Shown here: positions 11,747-23,004 of the stretch, piece by piece
How the letters are laid out: the number at the start of each line of letters is the position of its first letter
Position numbering within the stretch: position 1 is the first letter of the stretch
DNA from: Aspidiotus rigidus
Lineage: Eukaryota > Arthropoda > Insecta > Hemiptera > Diaspididae
Reading direction: 5' to 3'
Assembly (NCBI GenBank): GCA_035079385.1
Contig: JAVHKY010000028.1
Coordinates: 8,370,001 to 8,434,000, forward strand
Length of the DNA stretch: 64,000 bases
Notes under the pieces: generated by a model
Databases searched by the model: none
What the model saw: only the letters and a program-made list of their open reading frames with translations
Told to the model about the DNA's origin: nothing
Program-made: the position numbers and the translations under genes

Positions 11747-13427
11747 ATGGCTCAAGCTCAAGTTGATACATTATTACGAGTTACACTTCTCATCGACGAA
11801 AACCAGAAACAGTGAGTAACTTAATACAATACTACAATTTATTCTTCGTTGGTACGGTAAATTTAAAATCTGGCAAAGTTTCGATCACAACTATTACCTA
11901 GGCCTACCGTATTATTTGCGGTATTTTTTCAACTGATATTGTGATCTGGTACAGGATGATCGACTATTGCGACGAATCGGGGCTTCATTTCAAAGTTAGC
12001 AGCGTGAAAGCGCACCGAAAATTTGATTTCTTGTTCATTTTGGAAACTGAAGATAACCTGGAACTGGAGGAATTGTTTGGCCTGAACGAATTCGCTCACG
12101 TTGGGGAAATTGATACTCATCGAATGTTCGATATTCTTGATCGAATATGGGTCATTCTCCCAATAATCCAATATTTCTGTTATATTGCCCTTAAATATTA
12201 AGAAGTAAATATGTAGAACTGAGGAAGGTGTCTATTGAAAGGTGTGAGTTTTCTCTACCAGATAAATCTAAAAAATAGTCGAGAGTATCGAATACTGAGC
12301 GCCCAAAACTCCTCAACGTACAAAATTTTCCAAATTTTCCATCGTCGTCAACGTAATGAGTTTTTTTACTTTTGATAACATGTGTTGGAGTGACATATTT
12401 TCCGGATAAAAAATTCTTTCAATACAGTCTGCGTGAAAGAAAAACTTGAACACAACTATTTGAGAGCGTACTTGAAATTTTGGACACCCCCCTGGTCTGC
12501 AATGGCAACATAAAGAGGGGTAATCACTTTGATTCCTTCGTAGTTGCTCAATTTTAGTAAGGCTCACTGTGAGAGATATTTGATACATCAGAGGTTGGCA
12601 ACATTCATTTTGGATTGTCAGGACGATAGCATTTACAATCTATCTCGATAATTGAGTTTTCAAAATTCCCAGTTGCCACAAACCACTCTTGTTTAAAGGA
12701 AACTGCAATTTCCGTACTCTAAACTTTCCTTCGTCCGTACTCTAAACTTTCCTTCGTCGACAACGCCGATACTTGTCATGTATAAATATCACGAAGGCCG
12801 AGAAGAAACACAGTCGTACAAGCAAACTGCCTGATTATATTGCCATACCTCTTTTAATGTTTGGGGTACTACAGACGCGCCATGATCGGTACTTTCCAAA
12901 TATTTTCTATCGTCGACAACACGATTTTTTTTCCTTCGTCGTTGCTGATCCGTTTTAGCAACAAACAACGAAGGAACTGTGATAAACAACGAAGGAATAA
13001 AGGAGGAGAAGAGACGTTTGTGGCATGGAATGAATTAGCAGAATGACGTTTGACGATGATTTTCAGAGTCCCTATGTCCTGAAAAAGAAGAGAGGGTTTG
13101 ATTAACAGCTTATCATACGTTCTTATCACGTCATCTACAAAAGTTCCTTCGTCGTCAACAAAATTTCCTTCGTTGTTTACAAACTGTGTACTCCGTCCCG
13201 TGTGGGGGTAATGGGAGATACCTAAACCTCATGTATAGTTTTAGGTACGTATTATGTTGAATATTCAAAAAAAAAAAGTTCAAAAAATTCAATTTCAAAA
13301 TGCAAAAAAATGAGATAGAAATATTGGATTATTGGGAGAATGACCCATATATGTTCTACTAACGGCGAATTGGAAAGATTGGACGATCAATTGGCAAAAT
13401 TGGACGATCGACCAACGAAGTGTTTAA
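11747..13427 (+). CDS. Small two-exon accessory gene of the hAT element, interrupted by a MITE
   Basis: Exon 1 is 11747-11811 (ATG, then a GTGAGT donor). Exon 2 starts at 11955 after GTACAG and reads on in frame. The product is small (about 100-130 aa), acidic and without a recognised domain; it contains the string HVGEIDTHRMFDILDRI. A 1.2 kb MITE at 12148-13347 enters the reading frame. Beyond it the same frame continues from 13350 to a stop at 13425-13427. In the present sequence the frame instead stops inside the MITE at 12199-12201. Function is unknown. Its place between the element end and the transposase makes it a candidate second gene of this hAT. Confidence 0.4.
12148..13347. mobile_element. 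Non-autonomous TA-inserting element, 1200 bp
   Basis: Terminal inverted repeats of about 30 bp begin TGGGTCATTCTCCCAATAAT at 12148, with the exact complement ending at 13347. TA flanks both sides (12146-12147 and 13348-13349). The interior has no transposase. It is full of the motif TTCCTTCGTCG in both orientations (near 12530, 12725, 12750, 12930, 12966, 12985, 13141 and 13168). It interrupts the accessory gene of the surrounding hAT. Confidence 0.85.
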
Positions 13428-13607
13428 GCAATCATAGTAATCAAGTATACGGTACCTACGCATGGTGTATTGCATCGGCGCAACAAAAGTTAACGATCAG
13501 GTAAAGCACGTGTGCAAAAGCGAATGGAATTTCGTACTTTTTCTTCCTATCTCTTCCATTTCATTTTATCCTTTGACCGATACAAATTTCGTGTCTGCCT
13601 GTTAGTA

Positions 13608-16364
13608 ATGCCTGCCTCTAGGAATAAGATTGTACGAAAGTACTTTGAATACAAAAAGTCTGAGAACAAAAGCATTTGTAAAGTGAACGTTGTTGGAGAA
13701 GGTGTTGCAGAAAGAGAAGAAAACCAATGTGGAATTGTACTTAAGGTATGAATGTTGAACTATCCAGACGCAGGTTATTTACTGAACTTGAGTTTACATT
13801 TCTCCGTGTTTTTTGATTTATAATCTTTCAGGATACTAAAGTGAGCAATCTGAGGTCTCACCTTCAAGCGCGTCATAAATCAACGTACGATTTATTGCTG
13901 GCAGAAGAGAAACGAAACTCGGAGCCCATCAAGAAGCAGACGTTGTTGTTGACTTACTCCGATTCTATAAGTTTACAAGTTTCTCGTGTAGAAGTTATCA
14001 GAGGGTTACTTGCGTTAGTAACTGTAGATGGTAGACCATTCAGTGCTTTGCAAGATGAGGGATTCACAATCGCCTTCAAACCCATTCTTCAACGATTGAA
14101 ATTATCTTTCCATCGCTTAAACATCTCCACACTAATTCAATTGGCTGCCGAATACATCAAGTGGAAAATCCGTGAAGTTCTAAAGGATACTTTAGTTTCA
14201 GCAAAAGTTGATGCAGTCAGTAGATTTAGTAGATCGTTTTTAGGCATCAACATTCAGGTAAACTGACAATTCTTCGGTACCTACCTACTGTTTGAAACTA
14301 TATAAATATTTATTTATGGAGATGTACTACTCAAGTGCGGTATTGTTATAAATTTTTCATAGGCAATTATCGATCACCAAATTGAACTCTTTGTATTGGG
14401 TGTCCAAGAAATAAAGTTCGAGCATTCAGGGGCGAACATGAAGATTCTTCTTAACGACTGCCTTGCAAAGTACAACATTTTTCCCAAGCAGTTGTATTCG
14501 GTTACTACCGATAATGGTTCCAATATGATAAAAATGACCGAGCTAGTAGATGCACACTATCGAAACCTTCGTTACCAGAACATTCCTGAGATTAATTTAA
14601 ACGATGAAGACGAACTTACACAATTTGTAGAATGTATTTGCGGTGATGATTGGGCGGATGACGAAATAATTTGTAAGTCAGGAGAACTTTTCTTGTTACG
14701 CACTGATTTCCTGATTTTGTTCTCTTTCTCATTTCATTTTTTCAATTTTTTTGTATTTTTAGGTACTTTGTTCAGTTTTCTTTATTGATTATTGTTTTAG
14801 GTGTGAATTGCATAGCTCATACACTTCAACTCGCTATCCTCGACTCATTACAAAACGCTTGGGAGGACGAAGGTGTTGAGAATTATGTTATACTAATTAA
14901 ATCAGCGAGAGAATTGGTCAAGAATTTGCGTAAACAAAACAATCTGCTTTTGTTGACGGCGAAAGGGATGTGCCGGCCAACCCTCGATGTAAAAACCCGG
15001 TTTGTATTCCAACTTCCTAAAAAAAATCCTAGTCATCAGTACTGTTAAACGAATTAATTTGTAATAATTACTAATATTGGTAATTGAATATTACTATCGT
15101 TATTATATATCTACTATCTCCTATAGATGGGGTTCAACATACAAAATGCTCCATGATTTATTTAAGATGAAGGAAGTATGCGCGGAGGCGGTTGACCATG
15201 GTAACAGAGAATTGTTTTTGCCAGATGATACCTGGAAAGGTATTGAAGAGATAGTACAGACGTTGAAGCCATCGTATATAGCAACTAAAGAACTACAAGA
15301 AGAAAATTTGACCCTACCCAATGCGCGCAAAGTAATTGAAGTATGCTGGATGGAAACATCTGAACTAGGTGAAGGCATAGAATAATAAAATCAAAAGTTT
15401 TTCTTCTACACTCGTTCAAGTGGTGTCAAATATCTAATGGTTTCTCTTGTGTGGATGTTATGTTCCAACAGGAACCCCCCTGTCTCAAGAACTCGTGTAC
15501 AACTTCGAAAAACGGCGAGAACAAATTATGAATGGACATGCTATGCATAATGCTATCTTTCTGGACCCGCGGCACCTATTTCAATTGAGCGAGAGTGAAC
15601 GTGTTGAGACCAAAAAACGTTTAATCGCGCTTCATTCGCGTCTATCAAGTTATAGAAAATAGAAATACTTACCTACATCTACTTCCTTGATTCCCCTTCA
15701 AATTTCCAAATAATACCTCCCTGTCCATTATAACTTGATCCCTGGCAAGAGAGAGAATGTCATGGAAATTTTATTCGTTTTCCATGATAATTTGTATCTT
15801 GCTATCTCTCTCCGCCAGGGGATCAACTTATAATGGACAGACTGTATCTTATTCAATTTGTAATATTTTTAGAACTTCAACTCGAAGAGGCACAAGAAAA
15901 CCCTATGTGTCAACAGTCTGAAAATTCTGATTTCGAAAACTTGGGTGATTATAGTGACGAAGACGAACTTATGTATGAAAGAAGTAAGGGCGGAAAAATT
16001 TAAAAATGCAGCACAGAAGAAAATTTCTCGTCCCGTATCCAAATTCGAAAACGAATTATTGGCTTTTGAAAAACAGTACATATCCCATAGACTGGAAAGT
16101 AGAAGTTCGGTTCTAAATTTCTGGAAAGAAAACATGTCACCTTTCCCAAATCTTCATCGGGTTGCGCTAATAGTACTTGCTGGAGCAGGTACACAAGTGT
16201 CTGTTGAACGGTTATTCTCTCAATTGAAGTTCATTCTGAATGACCAACGCAGTAATTTATCCTCTGAGAATGTGGAGAATATTTTGCTAGTTCGTGGAAA
16301 CTTTCAATACCTTGATGATAAATTCTTCAGAAAAGTAATTCAGGATAAGATCCTGAACATCTAA
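13608..16364 (+). CDS. hAT transposase with BED-type zinc finger (frameshift in last exon)
   Basis: Seven exons fit: 13608-13745, 13832-14257, 14363-14672, 14801-14999, 15127-15368, 15472-15639 and 15873-16364. The first two exons together hold a BED-like finger (SNLRSHLQARH at the exon 2 start). The RNase-H-like core has SVTTDNGSNM and CIAHTLQLAI. The last exon ends with the hAT C-terminal dimerisation domain (GTQVSVERLFS). Near 15970 the frame of exon 7 shifts, so the protein is broken between the acidic linker and the C-terminal domain. The related gene at 61408-64000 has the same intron phases except that it lacks the intron at 14258-14362. Role: cut-and-paste transposition; this copy is probably inactive. 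Confidence 0.85.
15721..15840. repeat. 120-bp palindromic insert in transposase intron 6
   Basis: The left arm starts CTGTCCATTATAACTTGATC and the right arm ends as its near complement (GATCAACTTATAATGGACAG). The block lies wholly within the intron 15640-15872. Size and shape fit a very small foldback MITE. No clear target duplication could be fixed. Confidence 0.7.
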
Positions 16365-17062
16365 TGAATGATTCTGTTGCCCGTATACCTACTTACTATA
16401 CTTACTATCTTCAATTCTAATCTTTATTGTGTTAGCATTATAAAACGATACCTAGTTTTGATGAAAAATACTGATTAGGTAACTATTTGTTTTCCTCTTT
16501 TTTATTATTTTCTAATTTTACTGTGTGATCATTAATTTTTTAAAACTTCATGACGTACTTACTCAATTTAAGGTTGCCTTTATTCGTTAGGCCTACAGGT
16601 CTTCGTTTTGGTAACTTTTTTCTCCTCAATATTATTTTATCAGTCAAAATATTATTAAAAATTGTTTTCGAGGAATTTCACATTATTTTTATTCTTGAAC
16701 GAGACTATCTCTGTAGTTAGGACGGGTAAAATGTAGCGTGAATCAATGTAAATATTTTTATTCCATTTTTCATTTTCTTTTTTTTCTTCTCTGTTGACGA
16801 GTCAGAAGAACAGAATAACGAACGCATTATTTTCGAAACCAGCGGGCAACATTCTTCTGGGATCAAGCAAAATTTCTATTGATTTTCAGGTGTAGATGAC
16901 AGGAAATCAGAATTTTAGATTCATTCCGTTGGGTTGCTCACAAAGTGAGTATTTTGATTAGCTTCATCGAAAGGAGTTGAGAAGGTAGAACAGAAAGAAT
17001 CGAGATTTTTTTAAAGCATTTGTATGAACAATAATTTATATACATGAACTTTTCTATTAATA

Positions 17063-17449
17063 TTAATCGTAGTGGATACCCCTTATACGTTCCGGTGGCT
17101 CGCTTTGTGAATTGTAGTAATGAGAAGCCAAATCCTGTGATTTCAAATCCGGTGTCGTCGGCTCCATTGCTTCTTCATCTTGGACTGTTGATTGTTTTAC
17201 AGGCGTATCAAGTACACTATTTTCATTAGGAGTGCCAAAATAACTTTCTTGAAAAAGTGGAGGGGGTAAATTCGCAATTTTCTGGAGGAAATACGTACAA
17301 AATTGATTCCAATGGGCGACTCTTTCCTCAAGAAATTCAATCCTCTTGTGCAACTTTTCGTTCTCTTTAGTCAAATTTCATCGTATTGTTTGCGCAATCG
17401 ACGGAACTTCATTCTAACGCCCTGACAATAGTTACACGTCGGACTCATA
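17063..17449 (-). pseudogene. Coiled-coil accessory gene of the hAT element, one frameshift
   Basis: A minus-strand ATG at 17447-17449 opens a frame with a CNYC motif and a basic stretch. Near 17375 a one-base shift moves into the longer frame, which starts with a heptad-like coiled coil (KLHKRIEFLEERV) and ends in an acidic Pro/Thr/Ser tail. Total length would be about 128 aa. No family is recognised; a Cys pair followed by a coiled coil resembles a truncated THAP- or C4-finger protein, which is speculation. It lies antisense between the transposase and the right end of the hAT. Confidence 0.4.
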
Positions 17450-18042
17450 GTTAAGTACCTTTATAAAAACTAGTGAAGGAAATTTTTTGAGAAGAGAAAT
17501 CTCAACATACTTGCTCCAGAAAAAATTATCGAGGGCCATACTAGCTGATAATAGACAAATTTCCTCTGATGTCATATAGTTGATAACAATTGGCCAAAGT
17601 ATTTGTTTTGGTGTTTACAAGCCTCTGAATTTCGTGAACTCTCATAAGATACCTCTAAACCCTCGATTTATATATTGTTTTTCCAAGCCAAGACTGACTA
17701 CTCTCTCCTTTGTGCGATTGCCAGTCTGCTACAGACCATTGCAGAGCTCAGAAATTGTTTTAAAACACATAATATTTTTCATTTTTTGTTTTTATCAATC
17801 TGAAATTGATTTTTCAGTAGTTACAGGCTTGTTTTTGAATTCTACGATGAATTCTATAGTTAATCAACACGTCACTTGCAGAATTATCCCAATCTAGCCA
17901 ATAGCCAATCATTAAGAAGCCAATGAAATTATGAAAAGCCGATGAAAAAGTTTTAGCCAATCCTGAGATAAATTTTCAAAAATTGGAAGCTAATAGCCAA
18001 TCACTAGCCAATCACGAATGGCTTATCATCTCTGGTAAAATC

Positions 18043-18179
18043 ACTCCATCGGCGCTCTCTTTACGTAATAGAATGTTTATAGATAAATTAACTTTTAGCG
18101 CGGTGTGTATATCCAAACCCGCTACAAGTCGAGCTGAAATACCTTCTCTATAAAAATTAATAAAGTCGGAAATACCGTA
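18043..18179 (-). pseudogene. Middle fragment of the broken C2H2/OTU-like viral gene
   Basis: Minus-strand coding with the string ARLVAGLDIHTALKVNLSI, matching the position of a beta-rich segment in the same arthropod protein family as 10600-11183. It is bounded by the hAT duplication on one side and a pogo deletion derivative on the other. Relative to the fragment at 19305 the frame is shifted by one base. Confidence 0.45.
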
Positions 18180-19302
18180 GCACGGGGTAATTTTGAAACC
18201 TTGGGGTAAATGTGAATGAAGGAACTGTAGAGCTGTAGCGACCTCTGGTGACATAAAAATGAGTGTGACGCTGCCGGAATGCGTTATCCAGATAGTCCGA
18301 AGGTTAAAATTGATGATAAAAAATAAACCGAAGTGAGTTTTTGTGCCGTTAAAAATTTTCCAAGTTTGTTAAGAATTTGAAGCAAAAATTGAGCCCAAAA
18401 AGTGTTGATAGAGTTCGTATTTTAGTTCGTGATTTGTGGTAAGTAACTTCAGAAAGTATTTCGTTGATCCTTCTTCTTTCCTATGAATATAACTTACCTT
18501 AGTACAAAAATGTCTCTTTTTCAGGTTATCGTATCATTTATGCGGTAGGGTAATTTTGAACACTCTATTTACCTATTTCTTATCACAGGATCTAGTGTTA
18601 GTATTGAATATTAGCATCGATTGATCGAAAAATTGCCTGTAAGTATTCTAATGACGGTTTTAATGGATGAACTGATTAATTTAGGTACCTATCAAAGCAG
18701 TTCGTGATGCCTCGTACGTAATTCGTACAAACGATAGGATGATTCCACGCTCGAGAAAGCTGTTATTGAAGGTCAAGAATTTAGAATGAGTATGAAGAAG
18801 GCGGCGAAAGAATTTGGTATTCCTGTGGGTACATTAAATCGGTTGAACAAAAAGCACGAAAAATTGGTTGGAAGACCTACAGCTCAGTATTTTGATTCTA
18901 AATTAGTTTTTCACGATGTGTTTTCGAGTTAGAAAATTTGTATTTTTGTTAAGAAAGTATCAATTTTTCAGTATGTTTTTGTCACGTTTTATTCCGATTT
19001 CATGTTGATTTCACAGCGTATTCAATCGGTACCTTAACAGATTAGTTATAAAAAGTATAACGAATCCGTTTCTGAACTGAAAACGTGGGGTTTCAAAATT
19101 ACCCCACCGGCGGGTAATTTTGAACCCCAACTTTGAGCTCTTGGGGAGGCTTGACAGTTGAACCAAAAAATTTGAAAAAATTACTGAAGGTAGGTCGTGA
19201 TGAGCTCTGCCCTAAACCGCCTCATTTGGATTCCTAGCACTACCCCCCCCCCATGAACTAGATCGAAAAAACATGAAATAGTGGTTCAAAATTACCCCGT
19301 GC
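18180..19302 (+). mobile_element. Pogo-like deletion derivative, 1123 bp, TA target duplication
   Basis: Ends are GCACGGGGTAATTTTGAAAC and its near complement, with TA on both sides (18178-18179 and 19303-19304). Around 18745-18895 a frame encodes a psq-type helix-turn-helix (AAKEFGIPVGTLNRL) followed by GRPTAQYF, the N terminus of a pogo transposase. The catalytic part is deleted. A further inverted pair of the terminal motif forms a hairpin at 19087-19126. This is a third pogo family, distinct in its termini from those at 5376 and 23434. Confidence 0.85.
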
Positions 19303-19610
19303 TATGGTATCCGCCGGATTAAGATCTCGAACTTGAGAAGTCGTTTGGAGTGGAATTAATTGAGGCGGAGGTCTTTGTTGCGCGCTGTGTCTCTTACTGG
19401 AAAATTTTCTCACTGAATTAATGTACTCATCTAAGCTCGGAAATACGATCAATGTGTGTCGAACATCTCGACTCTGGCGGAAAACCATACCAAATTTCCG
19501 ATGATCGGAAATTGATTTATTGTACAGCTGAACAGCTTTCTTATGTTTGAATGATCGAATGTGCAAATGAAACATTCGCTCGGCATAATCTCCGTCGCAA
19601 ACGTTACAGG

Positions 19611-19852
19611 TGTTGGGATATGAGATTCCTCATCCTCCCAGTTACAAGCTAACAGCCCAAACGACTAACGTTCTTCAAGTGCTGCGCTCTTGCGGGTACC
19701 TGGCCAGTTCCCCAGACAACGCATGCCATGTAAAGTACTGTGCTTACGGATGAACAGTTCAACCAGACGAATCATAATTCATAATGGTTGATAAACTCGA
19801 CCGTAAAGGAACTAACGAAAGTAAAGACGTTTTCCGAATCTTACATCTCACA
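19611..19852 (+). repeat. Copia 5' LTR
   Basis: TG...CA boundaries. It is matched by the 3' LTR at 21595-21830, from which it differs by a small insertion and scattered substitutions. Confidence 0.9.
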
Positions 19853-19940
19853 TCAACCATTAGTGTTATTGTCTTTTTTTTTTTTCTTTTTTTCTTCGTG
19901 TTTTGAAAGAAAAGTTCGTCGATTTCCCTGTTAAGTAATA

Positions 19941-21107
19941 ATGTCGGAGACTTGGAATATCGAAAGCGTCGATGAACAAATGAACGAAAATACAATCAAC
20001 GTATCATCCGGCGGCAACAACAGCATCGTCGAAGTTGCATCCAACCCATCATCTTCTCTTGGCGATCTGCCAAAAAACGTGCAAGACTTAATCAACGAGG
20101 GTGTTCGTACTCAATTAGCTTCGCTTTTACAAGGTACGTTTTCAAATTTATCGAAAGAACAAATTCAAGACAAACAGTATGTCACGCCTCCATTTCAAGT
20201 ACGACAGTTCGCCGAGCATGAAAAGTTATCCGGTCATAAAAACTACAAAACGTAACTTTGAAGTAAAAGAACTTGGAAGACCAACGATATTTGTTGGTTT
20301 TCAGCTAGAATGGAGAGATAATGGAAAAGTTTTATTACTCCATCAAACGAATCATATTCAGTCTTTAATCAAAAAATATAATATTGAAAGATGTGAAGCG
20401 GTACAAACACCAATGGTTCCCTTCTCATCCCAAAAGACGTATTCTAAATGGGAGTGTTCTGCTGATTATAAAAGTATTATTGGTGACCTCCTTTATGTAT
20501 CAACAAAGACACGACCAGATATTGCATTCCCTGTGAATTTCTTGGCACGAGCACAATTTAAACCCCAAGATATTCACTGGGCCCTTCTAAAACGAATTTT
20601 AAAATACCTACAAATGTACCCAAGCTTAGGCCTCCTTTATGCTAACCTAGGATTGCCTAACCATGCATACGTTGATGCCGATTTTGCACAAGAAAGTCAA
20701 CCACTGCTTATATAATAAAGTTTCACAATAATGTAATTTCGTGGTGCTCTCGCCTTCAAAGTTGCATTGCCGAGAGCTCTGCGGAAGCAGAATTCATGGC
20801 AATATGTGACGTTGCGCATGACCTTCTGTTCTACACTCGTCTATATGAAGAAACTGTAGGCACTGTTGATTATCCTATTACACTCTATGAGGATAACAAC
20901 GCTGCTATAAGTCAATGTTCACTACCAAGCTCAAAAAGTCGTGTAAAACATATTGAACTTAAATACATGAAGGTTAAAGAGTATTTTACAAATAAATTAT
21001 TAGAAGTACAAAAAGTTGACACTAATGACCAATGTGCTGATTGTTTAACCAAACCTTTACCCATGGACAATTTTGTCCGACTTCGTAATTTATTCATGTC
21101 TTGCTGA
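19941..21107 (+). pseudogene. Copia gag-pol remnant (gag start fused to RT/RNase H end)
   Basis: The gag start codon lies at 19941 and gag reads to about 20243. There the sequence jumps into the C-terminal half of a copia reverse transcriptase (GRPTIFVGFQLEW, SIIGDLLYVSTKTRPDI) running to a stop near 20715. RNase H resumes in another frame at about 20760 (AESSAEAEFMAI, LYEDNNAAI, KHIELKY). Protease, integrase and the RT catalytic YVDD region are missing. It can only be a passive copy. Confidence 0.88.
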
Positions 21108-21594
21108 GATAATTTCATCGAAAATTGTCAAAAAGCATTTAAAGAATGAGCATGCATGCGACCTTAAAGATAGCTCTAATCACAGAGTGAAAGTAATGAA
21201 TAAGTGTTCTCTTCTTTGTTTGGTTCCAGCGTGAAGTTCAAGCAACAGAAGGATACTCATTAAAGATAACTACATATCCACGTTTTTTTTTTTTTTGTTT
21301 AAAAGTTTTCTAAAAGTATCTATTTAGTGTATAAGTTTTTTCCCAAATCTTTTCTTTCAAGTTTTGAAATATAATGAATATTACGAGAAGAATGTCAATT
21401 CTGTAAGTAATACTAAGTATATAATTATAAGTAAACATTACTAGAAGAATGTAAATTCTGGATGTAATGATAATAAAAAGAAAAGTTCTCGATGTAAAGT
21501 CCTTGTTACTAGAAGAATGTAAATTCTGCATGTGATGAGACTCTACCTTATGTTTCCAAAAGTATAGGAACGGGCTGATTAGCTTGAGAGGGGG

Positions 21595-21830
21595 TGTTGG
21601 GATATGAGATTCCTCATCCTCCCAGTTACAAGCTAACAGCCCAAACGACTAACGTTCTTCAAGTGCTGCGCTCTTGCGGGTACCTGGCCAGTTCCCCAGA
21701 TACACGCATGCTATGTAAAGTACTGTGCTTACGGATGAACAGTTCAACTAGACAAATCATAATGGTTGATAAACTCGACTGTAAAGGAACTAACGAATGT
21801 AAAGACGTTTTCCGAATCTCACATCTCACA
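21595..21830 (+). repeat. Copia 3' LTR
   Basis: Pair of the LTR at 19611. It is preceded by a purine-rich tract (GAGAGGGGG) at about 21586, the likely polypurine tract, and followed by the ACAGG duplication. Confidence 0.9.
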
Positions 21831-22079
21831 ACAGGTAATCATTCTGTACAAGCAAAAAACTTCGTCAAAAAACTATCGAAGGAAGGTTGTGAATTAGAAT
21901 AAAGATGACTGTATTACCGCTGGTTTACACCGTATCCAAAAAGTTTTTTTCTACATTTTGGAAATGCCACACCTGAATCTCGACTCGTTGATGGAGTGTT
22001 GTGAATTTCGATTCTTTTTCTACATCTTACAAGTACAAGAAAAAAAATACGTCAACATCGAAGAATCGTGATAACTATT

Positions 22080-22228
22080 GCTAGGCGGTAGGTTAAACTA
22101 TCGCTATTATAAAAACCATCGATACTATCGATGGCACTATCGATATTATAAAAACCATCGATATATCGCTCACCTTCCATCGCATCGTGTTCAGTAGTAT
22201 AGTATTTCTTCCATCGCATCGTGTTCAA
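22080..22228. promoter_or_regulatory. Divergent promoter region with TATCGAT repeats
   Basis: The stretch separates the minus-strand gene starting at 21842 from plus-strand genes starting at 22241. It has at least five ATCGAT cores, several as TATCGAT, two TATTATAAAAACCATCGATA repeats and two copies of CCATCGCATCGTGTTCA (22177 and 22211). TATCGATA is the known binding site of the insect factor DREF; binding here is inference. Confidence 0.4.
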
Positions 22229-22240
22229 TTGTATTCTAAT

Positions 22241-22348
22241 ATGAATTACTTCAGTTTCAAAAACAACGAAACAAAGGACAAAAACATTACAGCGGAAGAT
22301 TTCTTTCGCTTATTTAAAGTGGAACATAAACCATGTTGGCAAAAGTAA
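22241..22348 (+). CDS. Possible 35-aa protein
   Basis: ATG at 22241 directly after the TATCGAT-rich region, stop at 22346-22348. The product is polar, ending with EHKPCWQK. The stop is immediately followed by sequence reading GTAAGT across the stop codon, so an alternative splice donor is possible, but no good acceptor frame was found. Unknown function. Confidence 0.25.
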   Translation: MNYFSFKNNETKDKNITAEDFFRLFKVEHKPCWQK

Positions 22349-22369
22349 GTACGCCAAACATCTAAGATC

Positions 22370-22974
22370 ATGATTGTACAACGTGATCTTCAAATACCGA
22401 GTAGTAAATGCGATCTTTCTTTGTTTCTCAAAAAAAAAATTATGATTCCTGCGGTATTATTATTCGTATTAATACTTATAGCTTTTATTATGTTTGTGGC
22501 CATACTAGATGAAGATGAGAAAGGTAATTTTTTTTTTTATTTTTTTGGTCTATCGTAGTTTCTTGTTTTTTAAATCGCGCTGTGTATTGTTCTGTAGATC
22601 AAACAACGACGAAATTTGTTACCAAACCCACTACGACGAAAAAACCGAGTACCTACGTCGAAATCCGAACCCACTACGAAAAAATCAACCTCTAAATTTG
22701 CTGGAGAATTCAAACATAGTAAGTTTTTTCAATTCAAGTTTAATCATAGGATCACTTGAAACCATACTTACGTTAGATCGTTTTATTTTTTTAGTTCCAC
22801 CGTCACCTACAATTTCGAATGATAAATTTGTTGGAGAATTGAATAGTAAGTTGTTTTTTCAATGTTCAGTTCCCATGCCACCAATAAATACGGCGGTACT
22901 TACGTCCAATTTCTTTTCTTATTTTTGCAGAAACCACTTGCGTGAAAATAATCGGAAAAAAAAAAAACTGTTAA
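22370..22974 (+). CDS. Small single-pass membrane protein with Thr/Lys-rich tail (exons, one frameshift)
   Basis: Exon 1 (22370-22523) encodes about 25 polar residues and then one hydrophobic helix (MIPAVLLFVLILIAFIMFVA). Exons 22598-22718, 22795-22845 and 22931-22974 follow with phase-1 introns. Exon 2 is Thr/Lys-rich (TKPTTTKKPST). Exons 2 and 3 end with similar peptides (KFAGEFKH and KFVGELN), suggesting a duplicated mini-exon. One base shift is needed inside exon 2. It lies in the viral-like block, so a virion membrane or fusion-associated role is conceivable but unsupported. Confidence 0.35.
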
Positions 22975-23004
22975 TTTTTTATTTCTTTAAATTTTGATCT
23001 CTCT

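Larger units (their letters stand above)
11192..18034 (+). mobile_element. BED-finger hAT transposon, 6843 bp, 8-bp target duplication
   Basis: Ends are CAGAGATGATAAGCC at 11192 and its exact complement at 18034. Both are flanked by GTAAAATC (11184-11191 and 18035-18042), the 8-bp duplication expected of hAT elements. Many AGCCAAT motifs cluster just inside both ends (about 11260-11315 and 17894-18020). It carries a seven-exon transposase, a two-exon accessory gene upstream and a coiled-coil gene on the opposite strand downstream. 16365-17062 and 17450-17890 hold no gene that I can see. It sits inside the broken minus-strand viral-like gene. Confidence 0.93.
19611..21830 (+). mobile_element. 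Ty1/copia retrotransposon, internally deleted, 2220 bp
   Basis: Two LTRs of 242 and 236 bp start TGTTGGGATATGAGATTCCT and end CATCTCACA. The target duplication is ACAGG (19606-19610 and 21831-21835). Only the start of gag and the end of pol remain between them. 21108-21594 is untranslated. LTR divergence is low to moderate (small indels and substitutions). Confidence 0.92.
19305..21842 (-). pseudogene. N-terminal part of the broken C2H2/OTU-like viral gene, split by a copia element
   Basis: A minus-strand ATG at 21840-21842 begins a frame that is cut after a few codons by the copia element at 19611-21830 and resumes at 19605. It carries one C2H2-like finger (CNVCDGDY with later His residues) followed by a basic region with a Pro-rich stretch. 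In the related arthropod family a finger precedes the OTU-like region seen at 10600-11183. It is broken by the copia, a pogo derivative, a hAT and a frameshift, so it is not functional here. Confidence 0.45.

Noticed and set aside
19941..20255. Independent small gene
   Set aside because: It lies just after a copia LTR and is the start of the copia gag.
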